Assembly (NCBI RefSeq): GCF_004295585.1
Contig: NZ_AP019400.1
Location: forward strand, 3,198,001 to 3,262,000
Direction: 5' to 3'
DNA length: 64,000 bases
From: Cohnella abietis
GTDB lineage: Bacteria; Bacillota; Bacilli; Paenibacillales; Paenibacillaceae
Below the pieces are notes generated by a model. The model ran no database searches, had not been told where the DNA came from, and was given only the letters and a program-made list of their open reading frames with translations. Of this stretch, positions 61,024 through 64,000 are shown in pieces. A program made the position numbers and the translations under genes. The stretch's first letter is position 1; each line of letters opens with the position of its first letter.

Positions 61024-62787
61024 GTGAGGCATTGGTTAGCGCGGTCATTAAAAAGAAAACTTTCCTTCCTGCTGCTTACTTCAATTCTGGTGCCGTTATT
61101 ATCACTAGGATTTTTTGTTTATGAGACTGCCGCAATGCTTACGGAGGAAAAATCCAAGCAGACCGGGATGAACCTGTTACGGCAGATTGATACCAATTTA
61201 GAATTTGTTTTGCAAGATGTCGAGGGGATGTCGGTATTTCTCATCGGGCAAAAAGATATTCAATCGTATTTGGACAAAGATGGGATTTACGGAAACAAAC
61301 AGACGGAGATTATCGGATTCCTAACTAACCTACTTTTTTCTAAAGAGTATATATCGGACATTACGATTTACCCGCAGAATGGATTATCGTTGTTATCGAC
61401 CTCGACCATTTTACATTCAGGCTACTATGACAAAAATGGGCAGAATCGGCATCAGTTTCCCGCGAAGAGCACGAAAGCATGGACGTCCCTATACGAGAAC
61501 AAAACAACATTGGGTCTCAAAAAGGTCATTTCCTTCATTAGACCGATTCGTGATACTAACACGTTCCAGGAAAAGGGGACGTTAATGATTTCTATCGATG
61601 AGGAGGCCATCTCCAAGTACCTGAAACGCTCCAACATTGAGAGCAGCGGGTTCGTGGTGTTGCTTGATAACGAGAACCGAGTCATCTCTGGAAGCCAGCG
61701 AACATGGCTAAATCGTTACATTACGGAATTCTATCCGGGCATTGAATTTAACGATGGGGAAAGCGGCTTTGGAAATTATGGGGCCGGAACAGATAAGCAA
61801 ACGGTCCTCTACTACACAGTACCGAAGGTCGGCTGGAAGCTCGTCGGATTCATTCCTTTTCGCGAATATACTGCACAGAACCGCTATGTGCTATTAGTTA
61901 CGGCCGCTGCTGTCGGTGTTGCGATTGTGCTAATCGCTGCACTAATTCTTTTCTTCGTGCAGCGTGTGACGCGTCCATTGCTATCCTTAACGAATTACTT
62001 ACGGCAAGTGAACCCGGACGAGCCTTTTCCAACCTATACCGTGACATCGTACGATGAGGTCGGACAATTGATGCACAGCTACAATAAGTTGAGTGATCGG
62101 ATTGAACGACTAACCGAGCAGGTAAAAATCAATGAGTCGCGGAAAAAAGAAGTGGATATTCTGGCGCTTCAGTCGCAAATAAATCCTCATTTTCTATATA
62201 ACACTTTATCCTCGATCCATTGGATGTCCCTAATGAACAAGGACCAGAAGACAGCGGAGATGGTCAGCTCACTAGGTGATTTTCTACGATTCAGCTTGAA
62301 TCAAGGACTGGACTATACTCCGGTGAAGCAGGAGGTCGATCATGCTCGTAATTATGTCCGCATTCAGTCGATTCGTTACCCGGATAAGTTCGATGTCCAT
62401 TTTCTCATCGATCCCGCCATGCTAGATCATAAGATGCTCAAGCTCCTGCTCCAGCCACTTATCGAGAATGCGTTGATCCATGGTCTTCAGAAGCAAGAGG
62501 GGAAAGGCAAAATGTATGTTCATGCCGGTATTCAAGGAGATCGGTTGATCTTTGCCGTTCAGGATGAGGGCATTGGAATGGATCAGGACACTTTGAGGAA
62601 AATTGAGGCTGGTTTGAATGATACGGTAGAACCCCATTCTGGGGAACGTGGAAGCTATGGGTTGAGTAACGTTCATCAGCGGCTGCTTCTGCATTATGAC
62701 AGCGAATCCGGTTTACACATTCAGAGCATTGCTGGGAAGGGAACGAAGGTAACCTTCTCCATTCCGATCAGGGAGGAACATTCATGA
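61024..62787 (+). CDS. YesM-type sensor histidine kinase
   Basis: 587 residues from a GTG with AAGGAGG 7 bases upstream. Membrane helix near 11-33, an extracellular sensor domain (about 34-290), a second helix near 292-316, HAMP, the motif QSQINPHFLYNTLSS (His389) and an HATPase domain (ENALIHGLQ, DEGIGMD, GSYGLSNVHQR). Overlaps the regulator gene by four bases (ATGA). Its partner transport genes probably lie beyond the window end. Confidence 0.9.
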   Translation: MRHWLARSLKRKLSFLLLTSILVPLLSLGFFVYETAAMLTEEKSKQTGMNLLRQIDTNLEFVLQDVEGMSVFLIGQKDIQSYLDKDGIYGNKQTEIIGFLTNLLFSKEYISDITIYPQNGLSLLSTSTILHSGYYDKNGQNRHQFPAKSTKAWTSLYENKTTLGLKKVISFIRPIRDTNTFQEKGTLMISIDEEAISKYLKRSNIESSGFVVLLDNENRVISGSQRTWLNRYITEFYPGIEFNDGESGFGNYGAGTDKQTVLYYTVPKVGWKLVGFIPFREYTAQNRYVLLVTAAAVGVAIVLIAALILFFVQRVTRPLLSLTNYLRQVNPDEPFPTYTVTSYDEVGQLMHSYNKLSDRIERLTEQVKINESRKKEVDILALQSQINPHFLYNTLSSIHWMSLMNKDQKTAEMVSSLGDFLRFSLNQGLDYTPVKQEVDHARNYVRIQSIRYPDKFDVHFLIDPAMLDHKMLKLLLQPLIENALIHGLQKQEGKGKMYVHAGIQGDRLIFAVQDEGIGMDQDTLRKIEAGLNDTVEPHSGERGSYGLSNVHQRLLLHYDSESGLHIQSIAGKGTKVTFSIPIREEHS

Positions 62788-64000
62788 AGGTAATGATCGT
62801 AGACGATGAGGTTATTATTCGCACGGGTCTCAGTACAGTTATCGACTGGCAAGAGCAAGGGTTTACGTTGCTGGAACCAGCCGCTTCCGCTGAGGAGGCA
62901 TGGGCAAGAATTCCATTGGAAAAGCCTGATATTATCATTACAGACATCCAAATGACGGGTATGAATGGACTTGAATTGGCGAGCAAGGTATATGAGCATT
63001 ATTCGGGTACAGAAATTATCATTCTTACGGGTTACGATGATTTTCATTATGCGCAGCAGGCTGTTCGTGAAGGTGTGAGCGATTATTTACTTAAAATCAG
63101 CGGTCCCGAGGAAATTATGAAAGCAGTTATGTATGCGAAGCAGAGGAAGCTGAAGAAGCTTGAAACGACGCAGCAGGATCAAATTCTAAAAATCGCCTAC
63201 CGCAACCGCATGTTCGAAAGGCTTGTTATGGAAGGCATAGAGAACGAGCAGATGTTAGCCGCACTAAAGCAAGTGTTTCCGAGCTTGTTCCCGGCTGCTG
63301 GAACACAATCGCTTCAAGTTTTAATCTTAGTTTCAAGTGGATGGGAACGGCGAGCGGGAAACGATGGTCTGTTACATTTTGCTACGGATAATATGCTCAA
63401 AGAGTTAATTCAATGTGAAACGTTAATTCGTCAGGATCATATTCTCGCCATAGTCAGGCATGAGGCTGATTATGCGGATACTTATAAGCTGGAATCCACC
63501 TTGGCCGTTATTCGGAATAAGCTGAAATGCTCTGTATTCACGGCAGTGGGCTCATTGGTGAAATCTGCTCTTGAAATAAAGTCTTCGTTCACAGAAGCTG
63601 GAGTGGCATTCTCTTACAGAACCTTGATTGGGAAAAATACGACTATTTTTTACGATGAGATTAAAAGTCGTAGAGGAGGAAGAAACGTCTGCTCGCAAGA
63701 AGAGGAGTCGGCTTTGACTTCCATTCTAAAGAGTGGCAATCCCAATGATCTAAGGCACTGGTGTCATCGCATAGTGAAAGAGCAAGCACAGGACGGCCAA
63801 GCTACTCCCGACTCGCTGTACGCCTTTACAAACTCGATTGTCGTTGCAGCCCATCGATGGCTGGAACGTGTGCTTGCTTCCCCGGTGAATGCTCCCATTC
63901 GATTAGAAATTCTTTTTTCTAATATGACGGTTGGACATGCGGAGCCCGAAGAAGTTTTGTTCGGGAGCTTGAATCATCTTCTGGATGTGTACACGCTGTC
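62784..64000 (+). CDS. YesN-type response regulator, 5' part
   Basis: 405 codons are open to the window end without a stop. GGGAGGA precedes the ATG. Receiver domain about 1-120: DD7-8, phospho-acceptor Asp54 in ITDIQMTGMNG and Lys in YLLKIS (the usual P after K is absent). A long middle region follows, as in full-length YesN proteins; the AraC DNA-binding domain should lie beyond the edge. Pairs with the kinase upstream. Confidence 0.88.
   Translation, partial: MKVMIVDDEVIIRTGLSTVIDWQEQGFTLLEPAASAEEAWARIPLEKPDIIITDIQMTGMNGLELASKVYEHYSGTEIIILTGYDDFHYAQQAVREGVSDYLLKISGPEEIMKAVMYAKQRKLKKLETTQQDQILKIAYRNRMFERLVMEGIENEQMLAALKQVFPSLFPAAGTQSLQVLILVSSGWERRAGNDGLLHFATDNMLKELIQCETLIRQDHILAIVRHEADYADTYKLESTLAVIRNKLKCSVFTAVGSLVKSALEIKSSFTEAGVAFSYRTLIGKNTTIFYDEIKSRRGGRNVCSQEEESALTSILKSGNPNDLRHWCHRIVKEQAQDGQATPDSLYAFTNSIVVAAHRWLERVLASPVNAPIRLEILFSNMTVGHAEPEEVLFGSLNHLLDVYTL

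Overview
The window looks like chromosome from a spore-forming Bacillota of the Paenibacillus/Cohnella type. This is inferred from style, not from a marker gene. The signs are YesM/YesN two-component pairs beside sugar ABC transporters, many one-component regulators (AraC, WYL, GntR/YtrA-type, BlaI/MecI, MarR, Lrp, ArsR), several ECF sigma factors, strong AGGAGG-type ribosome sites and frequent GTG/TTG starts. No rRNA, intact tRNA or CRISPR array was seen.

Layout. 1-620: 3' end of a nitrilase-fold protein, then a decayed tRNA-3'-end-like sequence that could mark the edge of an integrated island. 774-2467: ECF sigma plus anti-sigma. 2521-4386: ABC exporter cassette with a GntR regulator. 5140-15638: an eight-gene carbohydrate locus (binding protein, two permeases, YesM kinase, YesN regulator, GH35 galactosidase, a trans-sulfuration-type PLP enzyme, a DUF4091 protein), closed by a terminator and followed by a strictly 52-bp-periodic tandem array (15736-16723). 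16892-21296: AraC/GyrI-like regulator, UvrA-like ABC ATPase and serine hydrolase. 21357-27223: ECF sigma with a beta-propeller anti-sigma, then on the other strand a sigma factor with a long extra C-terminal domain, a VOC protein and a WYL regulator.

28343-30205 holds a second GntR/ABC cassette with the same operator as the first but a different gene order. 30572-32718 is an ECF41-type sigma with an NDH-2-like oxidoreductase under a matching promoter. 32906-35698 is iron-siderophore uptake with a Btr-like regulator and a Fur box. 36106-46693 is a run of small one- or two-gene units: GNAT, CPBP protease, HAD, MarR/NmrA, Lrp/serine hydrolase, MFS, WYL/VOC and YdeI. 47823-49398 is a complete IS1595-type insertion sequence with 8-bp target duplications that carries a small lipoprotein gene as passenger. 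49554-53742: aminoglycoside-phosphotransferase-like kinase, azoreductase, ArsR plus AHSA1, and a hydrolase, with a decayed ArsR/AHSA1 ghost copy upstream.

53823-58432 has two neighbouring BlaI/BlaR1-type systems, each with its own distinct pair of operators on its promoter. 58639-60880 is a D-amino-acid module (DauR-like regulator, D-threonine-aldolase-type enzyme, RidA). 61024-64000 is a second YesM/YesN pair, cut by the window end.

The most unusual items are the IS1595 element with its passenger gene and possible AUA start, the 52-bp array, the twin BlaI systems, the sigma-factor fusion, and the ArsR/AHSA1 ghost that shows how the live gene's start should be read.
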